This document shows positions 47,971-58,147 of a DNA stretch of 64,000 nt, piece by piece. Each line of letters opens with the position of its first letter. Position 1 is the stretch's first letter. Source of the stretch: Deltaproteobacteria bacterium (GTDB lineage Bacteria > Desulfobacterota > Desulfobulbia > Desulfobulbales > Desulfurivibrionaceae); the NCBI GenBank assembly GCA_013349295.1, contig DUZW01000014.1, positions 1-64,000 on the forward strand. Direction: 5' to 3'. The notes under the pieces are model-generated. The model saw only the letters and a program-made list of their open reading frames with translations. It did no database searches and was not told the DNA's origin. The translations under genes were made by a program, and so were the position numbers.

Positions 47971-48028
47971 GGATTCAGGGTCTAGTGGGTGCAAGCCCGT
48001 GGAAGTTCGAGTCTTCTCTTCGGCACCA
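47971..48028 (+). pseudogene. orphan 3' portion of tRNA-Leu(CAG), putative attachment-site copy
   Basis: Anticodon loop TTCAGGG, 3' stem TCTAG, long variable arm TGGGTGCAAGCCCGT, T arm GGAAGTTCGAGTCTTCT, acceptor CTTCGGCACCA; no matching 5' half upstream. Confidence 0.75.
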
Positions 48029-48241
48029 TCATGAATTTTTTTGTGGTGAAAAATCTGGTCATGCTTCGGCATGGCCTTTTTTTTTGCCTTGTCTTACGCT
48101 GCTTCCAGCCCGGGCTGAAATGCCGTCTGTCCTTTCGGTCTCTCCGTGTTGTCCGTTTCTCTTTTTGTTGACCGGGGATGGGGGAACCGTGCTATAATAC
48201 GAACATTTCCCCTTGTATAACTCAATGGAGTCGCAGAGCAT

Positions 48242-49024
48242 ATGGACATAGCTACCCTTATCGGCCTGGTTATGGGCTTCGGGGCCGTAATCGGCGGCCA
48301 GATTCTTGAGGGCGGCCATATCGATGCCCTTCTTCAGCCCACTGCGGCCATTATTGTCTTGGGAGGGACGATTGGGGCAACCTTTGTCTCTTTTCCCCTT
48401 CAGGATCTTTTGCGGGCTTTCAGCAGCGCCGCCACGGCATTTTTCCCCCAGGAGGAAGATCCGGAGGATCTGATCGGCAAACTGGTCGGTTTTGCCACCA
48501 CTGCCAGGAAGAACGGCCTGATAACCCTGGAGCAGGATGCGCAGCGGGTCAAGGACCGCTTTCTGGGTCAGGGCCTGGAAATGGTGGTGGACGGGATGGA
48601 CCCTGAGGAGGTCATGGCGGTTCTGCAGATTGAACTCTCCAATTTTGAGGAGCGGCACAAGGTCAGTGCCGAAGTGTTCGAGTCCGCAGGCGGTTTTGCT
48701 CCGACCATAGGCATCATCGGCGCGGTGTTGGGTTTGATCCATGTAATGAATAATCTTTCCGACACCTCCAAGCTTGGCGCGGGGATTGCCGTGGCTTTCG
48801 TGGCCACGATCTATGGCCTGATGACAGCCAATATTGTCTGTATTCCCATCAGCACCAAGCTCAAGAAGAGATTGAAGGAGCAGATTCTCCAGCGGGAAAT
48901 AGTGATCGAGGGACTTCTTGCCATCCAGAAAGGCGAAAACCCCAGGATGATCGAAAAACGCTTGCGGGGTTTTACCCTGACCAGCGGAGTCCTGATCTAC
49001 AGCCGAGGCGCGGGTGGCTCATAA
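48242..49024 (+). CDS. motA: flagellar motor stator MotA
   Basis: MDIATLIGLVMGFGAVIGGQILEGGHIDALLQPTAAIIVLGGTIGAT; ESAGGFAPTIGIIGAVLGLIHVM. Confidence 0.92.
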   Translation: MDIATLIGLVMGFGAVIGGQILEGGHIDALLQPTAAIIVLGGTIGATFVSFPLQDLLRAFSSAATAFFPQEEDPEDLIGKLVGFATTARKNGLITLEQDAQRVKDRFLGQGLEMVVDGMDPEEVMAVLQIELSNFEERHKVSAEVFESAGGFAPTIGIIGAVLGLIHVMNNLSDTSKLGAGIAVAFVATIYGLMTANIVCIPISTKLKKRLKEQILQREIVIEGLLAIQKGENPRMIEKRLRGFTLTSGVLIYSRGAGGS

Positions 49025-49113
49025 GCAGCAGCCGCTCGCTGGATGCGATGCGGCCTCTTGAGCGGTTGTTATTCTGTGACTGTCGATTTTAGTACCCTTG
49101 GGGAGGGATTGCC

Positions 49114-49908
49114 ATGAACAGGCCGAAGAAAAAAAAAGCGCATGAGAAGGAGCCGAATCTGGAGCGGTGGCTTGTTTCCTATGCGGACTTCATCACCCTG
49201 CTTTTTGCCGTTTTTGTAATGCTTTATGCCATGTCCATCGTGGATCAGAAAAAAATGGAGGAGGTCCAGGCCTCCATCCAATCTTCTTTCTCCGGGCCTC
49301 AGACTTTAACCCCGGCTCTCAAGGTAATCGGCAACAAGGATTTTGGCCTGATCCCCGAAGTGATCGAGCCGCCGGTGCCGCCCCAGTCCCAGGATGAGGC
49401 GGCTTCCGCCGCCGAGGCCCAGGAATTCAGCCAGATCAAGCAAGATATCCAGGACCAACTTCAGGGGTATGGCGCCAAAAATGAGGTGCAGTTAGCCGTT
49501 AACGAACGTGGTCTGGTCATCAGTCTGAAGGAGGCGGGATTCTTCCCCTCCGGCACCGCCAGGGTGCAGGCGGAGGCTTTGCCGCTTCTGGATAAGATCG
49601 CCACCTCCATCTCCCACTACGCCAATACCCTCCGCATCGAAGGGCACACGGATAATGTGCCGGTCAACTCCCCGGCCTTCCCCTCGAACTGGGAACTGTC
49701 CACGGCCCGCGCCAACACCATTGTTCACTATCTCATCGAGAAACACGGCTTCAAAGGCGCCAAGCTGTCGGTGACCGGGTATGCTGAATACCGGCCCATT
49801 GCGGATAACGCCACAGACGAAGGCAGGCGGCTTAATCGGCGGGTTGATATTGTCATGCTCTCCCGAAAGGGGGTCCAGGGTGAGGCGCTGAAATTCGGCG
49901 GGGAATAG
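49114..49908 (+). CDS. motB: flagellar motor stator MotB (OmpA-like domain)
   Basis: RWLVSYADFITLLFAVFVMLYAMS; IEGHTDNVPVNSPAFPSNWELSTARA. Confidence 0.92.
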   Translation: MNRPKKKKAHEKEPNLERWLVSYADFITLLFAVFVMLYAMSIVDQKKMEEVQASIQSSFSGPQTLTPALKVIGNKDFGLIPEVIEPPVPPQSQDEAASAAEAQEFSQIKQDIQDQLQGYGAKNEVQLAVNERGLVISLKEAGFFPSGTARVQAEALPLLDKIATSISHYANTLRIEGHTDNVPVNSPAFPSNWELSTARANTIVHYLIEKHGFKGAKLSVTGYAEYRPIADNATDEGRRLNRRVDIVMLSRKGVQGEALKFGGE

Positions 49909-49911
49909 CGG

Positions 49912-50865
49912 GTGGACGTCCATTATTGGGATTTGCCTGTGCACGATCATGATAACCAGTCGAAGCGGGTGGTTGTCGGGATTACTCCCGAAGCAGACCT
50001 GGCCCATCTCTGGTCCCTGGTGTTGCATGCCGCGAATATCGATCATGGGTTGCATCATGGTGCAGCCGGCTGGCAGCTCATGGTCGCAGAAGAAAGCTGT
50101 TCCCGCGCCGTGGAAGAGTTGCGACTTTTCACGGAAGAAAACCATAACTGGCCGCCGGAACGGGAGGGACGATCCGACCGGGAGGATATTGTTGAAAAAT
50201 CGCCGCCGGTACTGCCGGTTATCGGCGGTCTGATTGTTTTTTATGCCATTACCGGCGGATGGGGGGAGACCAACAGTCACTGGTTTGTCAGCGGCGCCCT
50301 CGACAGGGCTCGGGTGATGAGCGACGGGGAGTGGTGGCGGCTGATTACCGCCCTGACCCTGCATGCGGACAGTGTGCATCTTCTCGGCAACATCTTCTTC
50401 GGCGGTCTGCTGGTTTATGCCCTTTGTAGGCATCTTGGCAGCGGTATTGCCTGGTTCTCGGTGCTCCTTACCGCTGTTCTCGCCAATGCTATTAATGTCT
50501 TTTTTCATGATGATCTCTATCGTTCCGTTGGGTTCTCAACTGCGGTTTTTGGCATGGTCGGCATATTGAGCGGCATGCGTCTGCGCCGAATCGGCGGCTG
50601 GCAGGAAATGCTGCTTGCCTTGGGCAGTGCGGCAAGTCTGCTTGCGCTCATGGGCTCTTCCGGAGAAAGGACCGATCTTGGCGCGCATTTTTGGGGGGTC
50701 GGCGTTGGCCTTCTGGTCGGGATGATTCTTGCCGCTCTTGGGTTTGCCGGGAAACGGGTGCTTGCCCCCGTTGGGCAATGGCTGCTCTTTTTCGGCAGTC
50801 TGTCGATGGTATTCGGGTGCTGGCTGTATGCCTTGTATTTTCCCCTTGGGCAGGCGCTGAAATGA
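49912..50865 (+). CDS. rhomboid-family intramembrane serine protease
   Basis: WWRLITALTLHADSVHLLGNIFFGG, GFSTAVFGMVG, GAHFWGVGVGLLVG. Confidence 0.85.
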   Translation: MDVHYWDLPVHDHDNQSKRVVVGITPEADLAHLWSLVLHAANIDHGLHHGAAGWQLMVAEESCSRAVEELRLFTEENHNWPPEREGRSDREDIVEKSPPVLPVIGGLIVFYAITGGWGETNSHWFVSGALDRARVMSDGEWWRLITALTLHADSVHLLGNIFFGGLLVYALCRHLGSGIAWFSVLLTAVLANAINVFFHDDLYRSVGFSTAVFGMVGILSGMRLRRIGGWQEMLLALGSAASLLALMGSSGERTDLGAHFWGVGVGLLVGMILAALGFAGKRVLAPVGQWLLFFGSLSMVFGCWLYALYFPLGQALK

Positions 50866-51048
50866 AGGGGGGAGCGTTGTGCTGGATTTTGTCTTGTTAA
50901 GTCAGGTGGATAGCTAATTAAATAGTACTTCCGCCTTGAACTGTCATGGGAAGACTGGTAGGGTCATGGGTCAAAGTTGGGCATGGGGCGGATATTGCCC
51001 CTGCTGCAAGGAAATCCGGTAAGAATTTTAAAAAAAGGAGTCGAGCCC

Positions 51049-52185
51049 ATGGCCTGGGATGATCAGGATCAGCAGCCACCTTGGGGCAAGAAGAAAGGTC
51101 CGCAAACCCCGGAAGAGCTTATTGCCCTTTTGCTCAACAAGCTTAAGGAGTTTTTTGAGGGGGGAGGGACCGGCGGGAAGAAGGGCGGAACCGGCAGAGG
51201 CGACAGTCCAGCTCCGAATATCTCCGTTTCGGGGCTTTTGGGTGCCATCGGCAGGCCAGGTATGGTTATCGGTATTTTTTTTCTGGGCTATATCGTCTTT
51301 TCCGCTTTTTATACCATTGCTCCGGGCGAACAGGGTGTGGTGTTGCGTTTTGGTAAATACACCAAAACCGCCATGCCGGGCTTGAATTTCAAGCTGCCGC
51401 TCATGGACGAGCTCATCAAGGTCGATGTGGAAAATGTCCGCAAGGAGGAATTCGGCTTCAGGACAAGTATCCCGGGGCAGCGCACCGAGTATCAAAAGAC
51501 CGGCTTTGACGCCGAGTCGCTCATGCTCACCAGTGACCGCAATGTCATCGACCTGGAGTGGATCATTCAGTACAAGGTGCAGGACCCCATCTTTTTTGCT
51601 TTCAAGGTCAAGGATGTCAAGCAGGCGGTCCGTGATATTTCCGAGGTTGCCCTGCGCCGCATCGTCGGCAACATGACCTTCGACTATGTGCTCAGCAATC
51701 GGGAAATGTTGGCGGCGGCCACCCAGCGTGAGGTTCAGGAGTCATTGGACCGGTATCAGGCCGGGGTGAAGATCGTCACCGTCCAGCTGCAGGATGTTAA
51801 TCCCCCGGAAAATGTCAAGCCGGCCTTCAATGAGGTCAACGAAGCGGATCAAGATATGAAGCGGTTGGTAAACGAGGCGGAGGAGGCCTATAATAAGGAG
51901 GTGCCCAAGGCGCGGGGTGATGCGAAAAAGATGCTGGAAGAGGCGCAGGGCTACGCAGTGGAGCGGGTGAATCTGGCCCAGGGCGAGGCTTCCCGGTTTT
52001 TGGCCATCCTTAAGGAATACAAGGGGGGGCAGGATGTCACCCGCAGGCGAATGTATCTTGAGACCATGCAGGAAGTTTTACCCAAGGTCGCCGAGATCTA
52101 TGTGGTTGACGGAAACAAGGGGGGGCTTTTGCCGTTTCTTGATGTAAGGGGCGGGTCCAAGGCTACGCCTGTGGAGCCTCGGTAA
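51049..52185 (+). CDS. hflK: HflK
   Basis: SPFH domain; AFYTIAPGEQGVVLRFGKYTKTAMPGLNFKLPL; start MAWDDQDQQPPWGKKKG. Confidence 0.9.
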   Translation: MAWDDQDQQPPWGKKKGPQTPEELIALLLNKLKEFFEGGGTGGKKGGTGRGDSPAPNISVSGLLGAIGRPGMVIGIFFLGYIVFSAFYTIAPGEQGVVLRFGKYTKTAMPGLNFKLPLMDELIKVDVENVRKEEFGFRTSIPGQRTEYQKTGFDAESLMLTSDRNVIDLEWIIQYKVQDPIFFAFKVKDVKQAVRDISEVALRRIVGNMTFDYVLSNREMLAAATQREVQESLDRYQAGVKIVTVQLQDVNPPENVKPAFNEVNEADQDMKRLVNEAEEAYNKEVPKARGDAKKMLEEAQGYAVERVNLAQGEASRFLAILKEYKGGQDVTRRRMYLETMQEVLPKVAEIYVVDGNKGGLLPFLDVRGGSKATPVEPR

Positions 52186-52258
52186 AAACCGGGTATTTTC
52201 GTCTGGAAACCAGTACGGGCCGAAGCAGCACAGGCCGAGATAAAGACAGGGGAAGCCA

Positions 52259-53185
52259 GTGAATAAGATACTGCGTGGTGTTGGAGTAGCGGTGGTGGTT
52301 GCGGCGGGAGTGGCGCTGTTCAATGCGTTTTTTGTTCTGCCCGAGGGCCAGCAGGTGGTGATCACCCAGTTTGGCCGGCCGGTGGGTAAGCCCATTACCG
52401 AGGCAGGGTTGAAATTTAAAATCCCGTTTATTCAGGATGTGACTTTTTTCGACAAGAGAATTCTGATCTGGGACGGGGATCCGAATCAGGTTCCGACCAA
52501 CGATAAGACCTTTGTCTATCTCGATGTCACGGCACGCTGGCGCATCTCTGATGCCCTGGTGTTCCTGCAGGCGGTCAACAACGAGCAACGGGCTCAGACC
52601 ATCCTTGATGATATTATTGATGGCACGGTTCGGGATCTGGTCAACAAGAATGATCTGGTCGAAATCATCCGCAGTTCTGATTGGGATCCGGAAGGCATGG
52701 GTTTTGGACCCGCGGGCGAGGAGGATCAGATCCGCTATGGCCGGGACAAGATTACTGCCTTGATCCATGCCAACGCCTCCATGGTCACGCCCAAGTATGG
52801 CATCGAGCTGGTGGATGTGATGTTCAAGCGGGTCAACTACATCGACACGGTCCAGCAACGCGTTTACGAGCGGATGATTTCGGAGCGTAAACGGATCGCG
52901 GCGGAAAAACGCTCCACCGGCGAGGGATTGAAATCGGAGATTCTCGGCAAGCTCGAACGGGAGTTGCGGGAGGTGAGTTCCTTGGCCGTTCGCGAAACCC
53001 AGAAGATCAAAGGCAAGGCCGATGGCGAAGCATCCAGGATTTATGCGGAAGCCTATAATCAAGATCCCGAGTTCTACGCCTTTTCCAAAAGCATGGATGC
53101 CTACCGGCTGACCATGGGTGAAAACACCCGGCTGGTGGTTTCTCCGGATTCGCCGTTTTACCGTTACCTGAAAACGCTTAAATAG
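52259..53185 (+). CDS. hflC: HflC
   Basis: SPFH domain; FFVLPEGQQVVITQFGRPVGKPITEAGLKFKIPF; follows hflK. Confidence 0.9.
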   Translation: MNKILRGVGVAVVVAAGVALFNAFFVLPEGQQVVITQFGRPVGKPITEAGLKFKIPFIQDVTFFDKRILIWDGDPNQVPTNDKTFVYLDVTARWRISDALVFLQAVNNEQRAQTILDDIIDGTVRDLVNKNDLVEIIRSSDWDPEGMGFGPAGEEDQIRYGRDKITALIHANASMVTPKYGIELVDVMFKRVNYIDTVQQRVYERMISERKRIAAEKRSTGEGLKSEILGKLERELREVSSLAVRETQKIKGKADGEASRIYAEAYNQDPEFYAFSKSMDAYRLTMGENTRLVVSPDSPFYRYLKTLK

Positions 53186-53189
53186 GCGT

Positions 53190-53226
53190 AACTGCCTGCA
53201 ACGCCTCTGCGGCGTTGCAGGCAGTT
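53190..53226. terminator. 16-bp perfect hairpin after hflC
   Basis: AACTGCCTGCAACGCC tctgc GGCGTTGCAGGCAGTT. Confidence 0.7.
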
Positions 53227-53286
53227 GCCGTTTGGATGTTTCTGTCGTTGTTTCGGTTTGAACCTGACTGGGCTGCAAACAGACGA

Positions 53287-53991
53287 TTATTGCAGGTCCA
53301 ATGGGGTGATGGGGTAGGCGGGCCGGTGTTCCTCGGCGGAGAAGGGGGTCCGGCCCTTTTTGTTGAGTTGCATCAGCAGCTCTTCCAGCTGGGTTTCGCT
53401 TTTCAGGTCCGATCGCCCGAGCAGTGTGAAGCGGCAGGAGCAGGAGGTCAGTTGCCCGCCGCACCATGGACAGATCTCCACCGGGCAGCCCAGGGTATGG
53501 AGCTCGCCGTCCGCCACATGGCAGAATGGGCAGAGATCGTTGTGGAGGTGGGCCGGTACATAGACCGGGAAGGTGCTCAGGTCCGCATGCTTTTTGAGGA
53601 AATCCTCGCGGTTTTCATAATTGAAAAAATCCAGCACCTCTTCCTCCCAGATGCCCTCGGAAAGGGGCCCCAGGAATTCTGCCTGTTCGCCGGTGGCCAG
53701 GTAGAGATAGTCGTTTTGCGCGGTGGTGGCGCAGATCAGGAAGGTTCCCTGCCTGCGATCCAGCAGGCGCAGAACGGTGATGGCGTCTTCCAGCCCCTCG
53801 GGCAGATAGCTGTAAAAGGCGTGAAAGATGTTCAAGGCCACGCTGTCCGTGTCGTGTTTTTCCACCAAGGTGGTGGCCTTGGTCAGATCAGCCAGAGGCA
53901 CGGCGTATTGCATGAGCAGCTTGATGTCGGCGAGTCGTTGGTTCAGGGTGGGCACGATTTTTCCTTTGTATTTAATCCTTGCTTCAGGCAA
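53287..53991 (-). CDS. zinc-ribbon-containing protein of unknown function
   Basis: CPFCHVADGELHTLGCPVEICPWCGGQLTSCSCRF. Confidence 0.7.
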   Translation of the reverse strand: MPEARIKYKGKIVPTLNQRLADIKLLMQYAVPLADLTKATTLVEKHDTDSVALNIFHAFYSYLPEGLEDAITVLRLLDRRQGTFLICATTAQNDYLYLATGEQAEFLGPLSEGIWEEEVLDFFNYENREDFLKKHADLSTFPVYVPAHLHNDLCPFCHVADGELHTLGCPVEICPWCGGQLTSCSCRFTLLGRSDLKSETQLEELLMQLNKKGRTPFSAEEHRPAYPITPLDLQ

Positions 53992-54667
53992 GCGTTGTCC
54001 GGTCTTTGATCGCGTTCAGCCAGGACTTGGTTTCCGCGGCGATATCGTCGGCACAGGTCAAGGCCGTGACCACGGCCAACCGTCTTGCTCCCATTGCGGT
54101 CAATTCCGGGATATGTTCTTTCTTGATGCCGCCCATCACCGTAAAGGGCAGGGGGCATCGGGCGCTGAATTTTTGTATGGCCGCAGGCCCGAGAAAGGCG
54201 GAGAGGCCGTCCTTGGTTTGGGTAGCGTAGATTGGGCCGATGTTGAAGTAGGAGGCTCCGCGCTGCTCGGCTGTGGCGGCCTGCTCTTCGGTGTTGCAGG
54301 AGACGCCGATGATGAGTTCCGGGGCAAAAGCGCGAACCTCTGCCGCCGGGAGGTCGCTGTTGCCGAGGTGAACGCCGTCGGCACCGCTTAAGAGCGCAAT
54401 ATCCACCCGGTCATTGACGATGAACAGGGCTCCGGCTTCCAGGGTTTTCCGGCGGAAGATCCTGGCCTTTTCAAAAAGGCGCAGGGTGTCGGAATCTTTG
54501 TCCCGCAGCTGAACGATCTTTGCCCCACCGGCCAGGACGCCATCCAGCCAGGCAAGGTCGTCGCGTCCCATGGCCAACCGCTCGCAGGAGACCGGGTACA
54601 GGGTGACCTCCTCAATGAATTTTTTGAGCCGTTGCCGGTACAAATCGGTTTTCTCTTGCATTGTCAC
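53984..54667 (-). CDS. thiE: thiamine-phosphate synthase
   Basis: KIVQLRDKDSDT, FIVNDRVDIALLSGADGVHLGNSDLP, VMGGIKKEHIPEL. Confidence 0.85.
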   Translation of the reverse strand: MTMQEKTDLYRQRLKKFIEEVTLYPVSCERLAMGRDDLAWLDGVLAGGAKIVQLRDKDSDTLRLFEKARIFRRKTLEAGALFIVNDRVDIALLSGADGVHLGNSDLPAAEVRAFAPELIIGVSCNTEEQAATAEQRGASYFNIGPIYATQTKDGLSAFLGPAAIQKFSARCPLPFTVMGGIKKEHIPELTAMGARRLAVVTALTCADDIAAETKSWLNAIKDRTTLA

Positions 54668-54990
54668 GGCTCTCCTTGCGGACGGGGGATTCCAGGTTCT
54701 TACTTGTTGAAAAAAAAAGGTATCACAGTATATTAAACGATTTGAGGCGATCTTTCATTATGCTTTTGTGGCTCTTTTTGTGCAGGGTTATAGTGTTCAG
54801 TCACACTATGATGCGTAGTAATGATGGAGGAGGGGTAATGCCTGGGTGAGGTTTTTCCCCATCCAATCAGCAAAGAAGCAGGTTGAAAAAGTAGACATCA
54901 AAGCGCTGTGTAATGAAATAGCCTTTGGGATGACAACCGCATGTCCGACTGGCGGATGTGTCCGGTTTAAACGAAAAAATACAGGCAAGC

Positions 54991-55017
54991 CGCCGTTGTA
55001 AGGGCGGTGCAACGGCG
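54991..55017 (+). promoter_or_regulatory. hairpin in the citrate synthase leader, next to the RBS
   Basis: CGCCGTTG(54991-54998)/CAACGGCG(55010-55017) with overlapping alternative GCCGCC/GGGCGGT pairing. Confidence 0.5.
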
Positions 55018-55027
55018 AAGGGTACTT

Positions 55028-56341
55028 ATGGAAAATGTGGTTGTTGGTCAAGAAAAAGCAGAGTTGAAAATCGACGGCAAGGTCTATCAGCTGCCGGTCG
55101 TTGTCGGCAGTGAGGGAGAGAAGGCCATTGATATCCGGTCGTTACGCTCTAAGTCCGGCTATATCACCTTGGACAGCGGTTTTATGAACACCGGTTCCTG
55201 TTGCAGCAGCATCACCTTTCTCGACGGTGAGCAGGGGATCCTCAGCTACCGCGGTTATGGCATCGAGGAACTTGCCGAAAATTGCACCTTTGTCGAGGTT
55301 GCCTATCTCTTGGACCACGGCAGTCTGCCCACCCAGACGGAACTGAGCAAGTTCAGCCAGATGCTCGGCAAGTACGCCATGGTTCACGAGGACATGATCC
55401 GTTTTTTCGATGGCTATCCGCCCAACAGCCCGCCCATGGCCATTCTTTCTTCCATGGTGAATTCGCTGTGCAGTTTTTATCCGGAAATGCTTGATAATCC
55501 TTTGGAAAATATCGACGAGATGACCGCTCGCTTGCTTTCCAAGGTGCGGACCATCGCGGCTTTTTCCTACAAGAAATCCATGGGCCAGCCCCTGGTTTAT
55601 CCACGTCATGATCTGAGCTACTGCGCGAATTTTCTCAACATGATGTTTGATTCGCCGGTCGCGCCATACGAGATCAACGATACGGTGGTCAATGCCTTGT
55701 ACAAGCTGCTGATCCTGCACGGCGATCATGAGCAGAACTGCTCCACCGCCACGGTGCGGGTGGCCGGGAGCGCCCGGGTGAACCTGTACGCCTCGATTTC
55801 CGCCGGGATTAATGCTCTCTGGGGGCCGCTCCACGGCGGGGCCAACCAGGCAGTGATGGAAATGCTCACCCAGATCCACGAGGAAGGCGGGGACTATAAA
55901 AAGTATATCGCCAAGGCCAAGGATCCGGCTGATCCTTTTCGCTTGGTCGGTTTCGGGCACCGGGTGTATAAGACCTTCGACCCGCGGGCGAAAATCATTA
56001 AAAAGGCGTGCGATGATGTCTTGTCGGCCTTGAATATTTCCGATCCCCTGCTGGATATCGCCAAGGAGCTGGAAGAGGTTGCCCTCAAGGACGAGTATTT
56101 CGTGGAACGCAATCTCTATCCCAACGTGGATTTTTACAGCGGGATCATCTATCGGGCCATCGGCATCCCCACCAACATGTTCACGGTGATGTTCGCCCTT
56201 GGCCGTCTGCCGGGGTGGATCGCTCACTGGAAAGAGATGTGGGATGATCCCGATTGGCGGATCAGCCGCCCCAGGCAGATCTATGTCGGCGCCAAGCGGC
56301 GGCCTTTTGTGCCTCTTGCCCAGCGAACCGGGAAAGAATAG
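55028..56341 (+). CDS. gltA: citrate synthase
   Basis: ILSYRGYGIEELAE, LWGPLHGGANQAVMEMLTQI, GFGHRVYKTFDPRAKIIK, ILHGDHEQNCSTATVR. Confidence 0.93.
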   Translation: MENVVVGQEKAELKIDGKVYQLPVVVGSEGEKAIDIRSLRSKSGYITLDSGFMNTGSCCSSITFLDGEQGILSYRGYGIEELAENCTFVEVAYLLDHGSLPTQTELSKFSQMLGKYAMVHEDMIRFFDGYPPNSPPMAILSSMVNSLCSFYPEMLDNPLENIDEMTARLLSKVRTIAAFSYKKSMGQPLVYPRHDLSYCANFLNMMFDSPVAPYEINDTVVNALYKLLILHGDHEQNCSTATVRVAGSARVNLYASISAGINALWGPLHGGANQAVMEMLTQIHEEGGDYKKYIAKAKDPADPFRLVGFGHRVYKTFDPRAKIIKKACDDVLSALNISDPLLDIAKELEEVALKDEYFVERNLYPNVDFYSGIIYRAIGIPTNMFTVMFALGRLPGWIAHWKEMWDDPDWRISRPRQIYVGAKRRPFVPLAQRTGKE

Positions 56342-56362
56342 TCGGTAAAAAAAACAGGGAAA

Positions 56363-56402
56363 AGCGGGTTGGCCACAGGTTGTGGCCAACCCGCTTTTTT
56401 TT
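56363..56402 (+). terminator. rho-independent terminator of gltA
   Basis: AGCGGGTTGGCCAC aggtt GTGGCCAACCCGCT followed by T tract. Confidence 0.92.
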
Positions 56403-56538
56403 AGCAATCACGTCCCTAAGGCGCAACCATTCCATCCTTAAAAAAATAAAAACAAAAAATGCTCAAGTTTTGCGCGCGGGGTGTCGATAAAGAAACAGGT
56501 AGTTCTTTGTCCGTTTCTTCTGTCGTATCGTTACAGTA

Positions 56539-57570
56539 GTGGTGAGGGAGATTATGCGGCTCAATGCACTTCTTTCAGGTTTCAGTCCTGTCGCGCTCAG
56601 GGGGAACGAAGGTTCTCGGCCGTCTGTCGTCGGCGGGGTGGAGGGGCGCGCCAGGCAAGACACTCTCCCCGCTGATGTTTTTGAGCAGGGGCAAGCGTGG
56701 AAGAATCTGGCCGCTGCAAGCAAAACAGGCGTGGCGGGGGGCAGGGCCTGTGCTTGCAAAACGTGTGCTGCTTGTGCGGCGCAGGCCTATACTGAACAGG
56801 CAGGCGGAAAAGAAAATATTGCAGTGTCCGCCGCGGCTGCTGTAAAAAAAGAAGAAAAGGCTGCGCCGGTTGCAGGCGCAAGCGGAGAGGGAAAAACCGG
56901 AACTGTCGGCAATGCGCCACAGGGTGCGGGCCAGGATGGGGGTGAGCCGGTAAAGGAAAAAACTTCGCAGCAGGCCCTGGGCGGACCAAAAGGGGTGGAC
57001 GGCAAGGCGCTCACCCAGGCCCAGCGGCTTCAGGTTGCTGAGCTCGTGGTGATCGACACCAAGGTGCGGGCTCACGAAATGGCGCACTTGGCCGCAGCCG
57101 GATCCTATGCCACCGGGGGCGCCAGTTTTCAGTATGCCAAGGGGCCGGACGGCAAACAGTATGCCGTTGGCGGTGAGGTTGGGATCGATACCGGAAAGGA
57201 ATCCAGCCCCGAGGCAACCATCAGCAAGATGCAGACGGTGCGGGCTGCGGCCCTTGCCCCGGCGGACCCCTCCCCTCAAGACCAGAAGGTGGCGGCCAGG
57301 GCTTCCCTGGTGATTGCCGAGGCCGGCCAGGAGCTGCAGATGGTCCGTTTGGAGCAGGCCAAGGAAAAAGCGGCGGGTAAGGAGATCGGCCAGGCCGGGT
57401 CTGGAGAGTCGCTTGTCGCTGCGACAGATGAAAAGGGGGGCGTACCCGAGGAACAACCGGTGGGGGAGGGCGGTTCCGAGCAAAAGCCTCCGGCAACAGC
57501 GCAAAAAGCCGTGGCAGCCATCATGGTCGGACTGATGCGGCCTGCCTCCAGCATTAATATTGCCGCCTGA
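56539..57570 (+). CDS. putative metalloprotease of the SprA/CJM1_0395 type
   Basis: [49 protein letters not shown]. Confidence 0.75.
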   Translation: MVREIMRLNALLSGFSPVALRGNEGSRPSVVGGVEGRARQDTLPADVFEQGQAWKNLAAASKTGVAGGRACACKTCAACAAQAYTEQAGGKENIAVSAAAAVKKEEKAAPVAGASGEGKTGTVGNAPQGAGQDGGEPVKEKTSQQALGGPKGVDGKALTQAQRLQVAELVVIDTKVRAHEMAHLAAAGSYATGGASFQYAKGPDGKQYAVGGEVGIDTGKESSPEATISKMQTVRAAALAPADPSPQDQKVAARASLVIAEAGQELQMVRLEQAKEKAAGKEIGQAGSGESLVAATDEKGGVPEEQPVGEGGSEQKPPATAQKAVAAIMVGLMRPASSINIAA

Positions 57571-57587
57571 TCAAGCGCGCTTATTTT

Positions 57588-57791
57588 TCAAAGCGATCCG
57601 CACATGGCCTGATAATTTTCGCATTCCCGCAGACAGAGAAAGGGGCAGGGCTCCTTATTGAACCATTTTTTCTTCGGGCACCAGTAACGATTCTTATAAG
57701 GTTCGTTGCAGCCGCTGCTCGTGATCTTTTGTCGTTCCCTCGCCCCGAAGTGAACCACCTCGCCGAGAATCGAAAACCGAATGATTGCCAT
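57588..57791 (-). CDS. small cysteine-rich protein
   Basis: MAIIRFSILGEVVHFGARERQKITSSGCNEPYKNRYWCPKKKWFNKEPCPFLCLRECENYQAMC. Confidence 0.5.
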   Translation of the reverse strand: MAIIRFSILGEVVHFGARERQKITSSGCNEPYKNRYWCPKKKWFNKEPCPFLCLRECENYQAMCGSL

Positions 57792-58052
57792 TCCGATACC
57801 TCCTGCCTGCGTGGGTTGATCATGGGCCTGTCCGCCCACCTGTTACCTTCTCTATCGGCAATGTTGCGGACCCGGTAAAGGACTTATTGACTTCTGGTAA
57901 TGGCTGGTGTTAATAAATGTCCTTTATCCTTGCGCCTGGGGGAGGTGTGCAGCCACACCGCAGATGGTGTTTTCCTGATTTGTTTGCCGATCCCGCCCGT
58001 CGCAATGAGCCGTTATTTAAAAATAATTGTACCATTGAAATGTCGTGACCGG

Positions 58053-58113
58053 CATAAGGGGCCGTAACGAAGTGGTCGGAAATGTAATGGTTATTTCATA
58101 ACGGCCCCTAAAC
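58053..58113 (+). repeat. dispersed approx. 60-bp inverted-repeat element, copy 2
   Basis: CATAAGGGGCCGTAA...TAACGGCCCCTAAAC; aligns to reverse complement of 11512..11571. Confidence 0.75.
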
Positions 58114-58147
58114 ACAGCCATGATTTTTTAAAAGGGAGATTGCGTGC

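Noticed and set aside
47941-48028. Complete functional tRNA-Leu
   Set aside because: The upstream sequence does not provide a GCCGAAG acceptor strand, D arm or a full 5' anticodon stem, so only the 3' part is supported
49492-50508. 338-aa minus-strand ORF across motB/rhomboid
   Set aside because: Antisense to two supported genes
52163-53467. 434-aa minus-strand ORF opposite hflC
   Set aside because: Antisense to a well-supported SPFH gene; no recognisable domain
54860-54990. c-di-GMP (GEMM) riboswitch upstream of gltA
   Set aside because: Consensus core elements not found; only generic hairpins are visible
55142-56407. 421-aa minus-strand ORF opposite gltA
   Set aside because: Shadow ORF antisense to a clear citrate synthase; low-complexity H/G/R-rich translation without domain signatures
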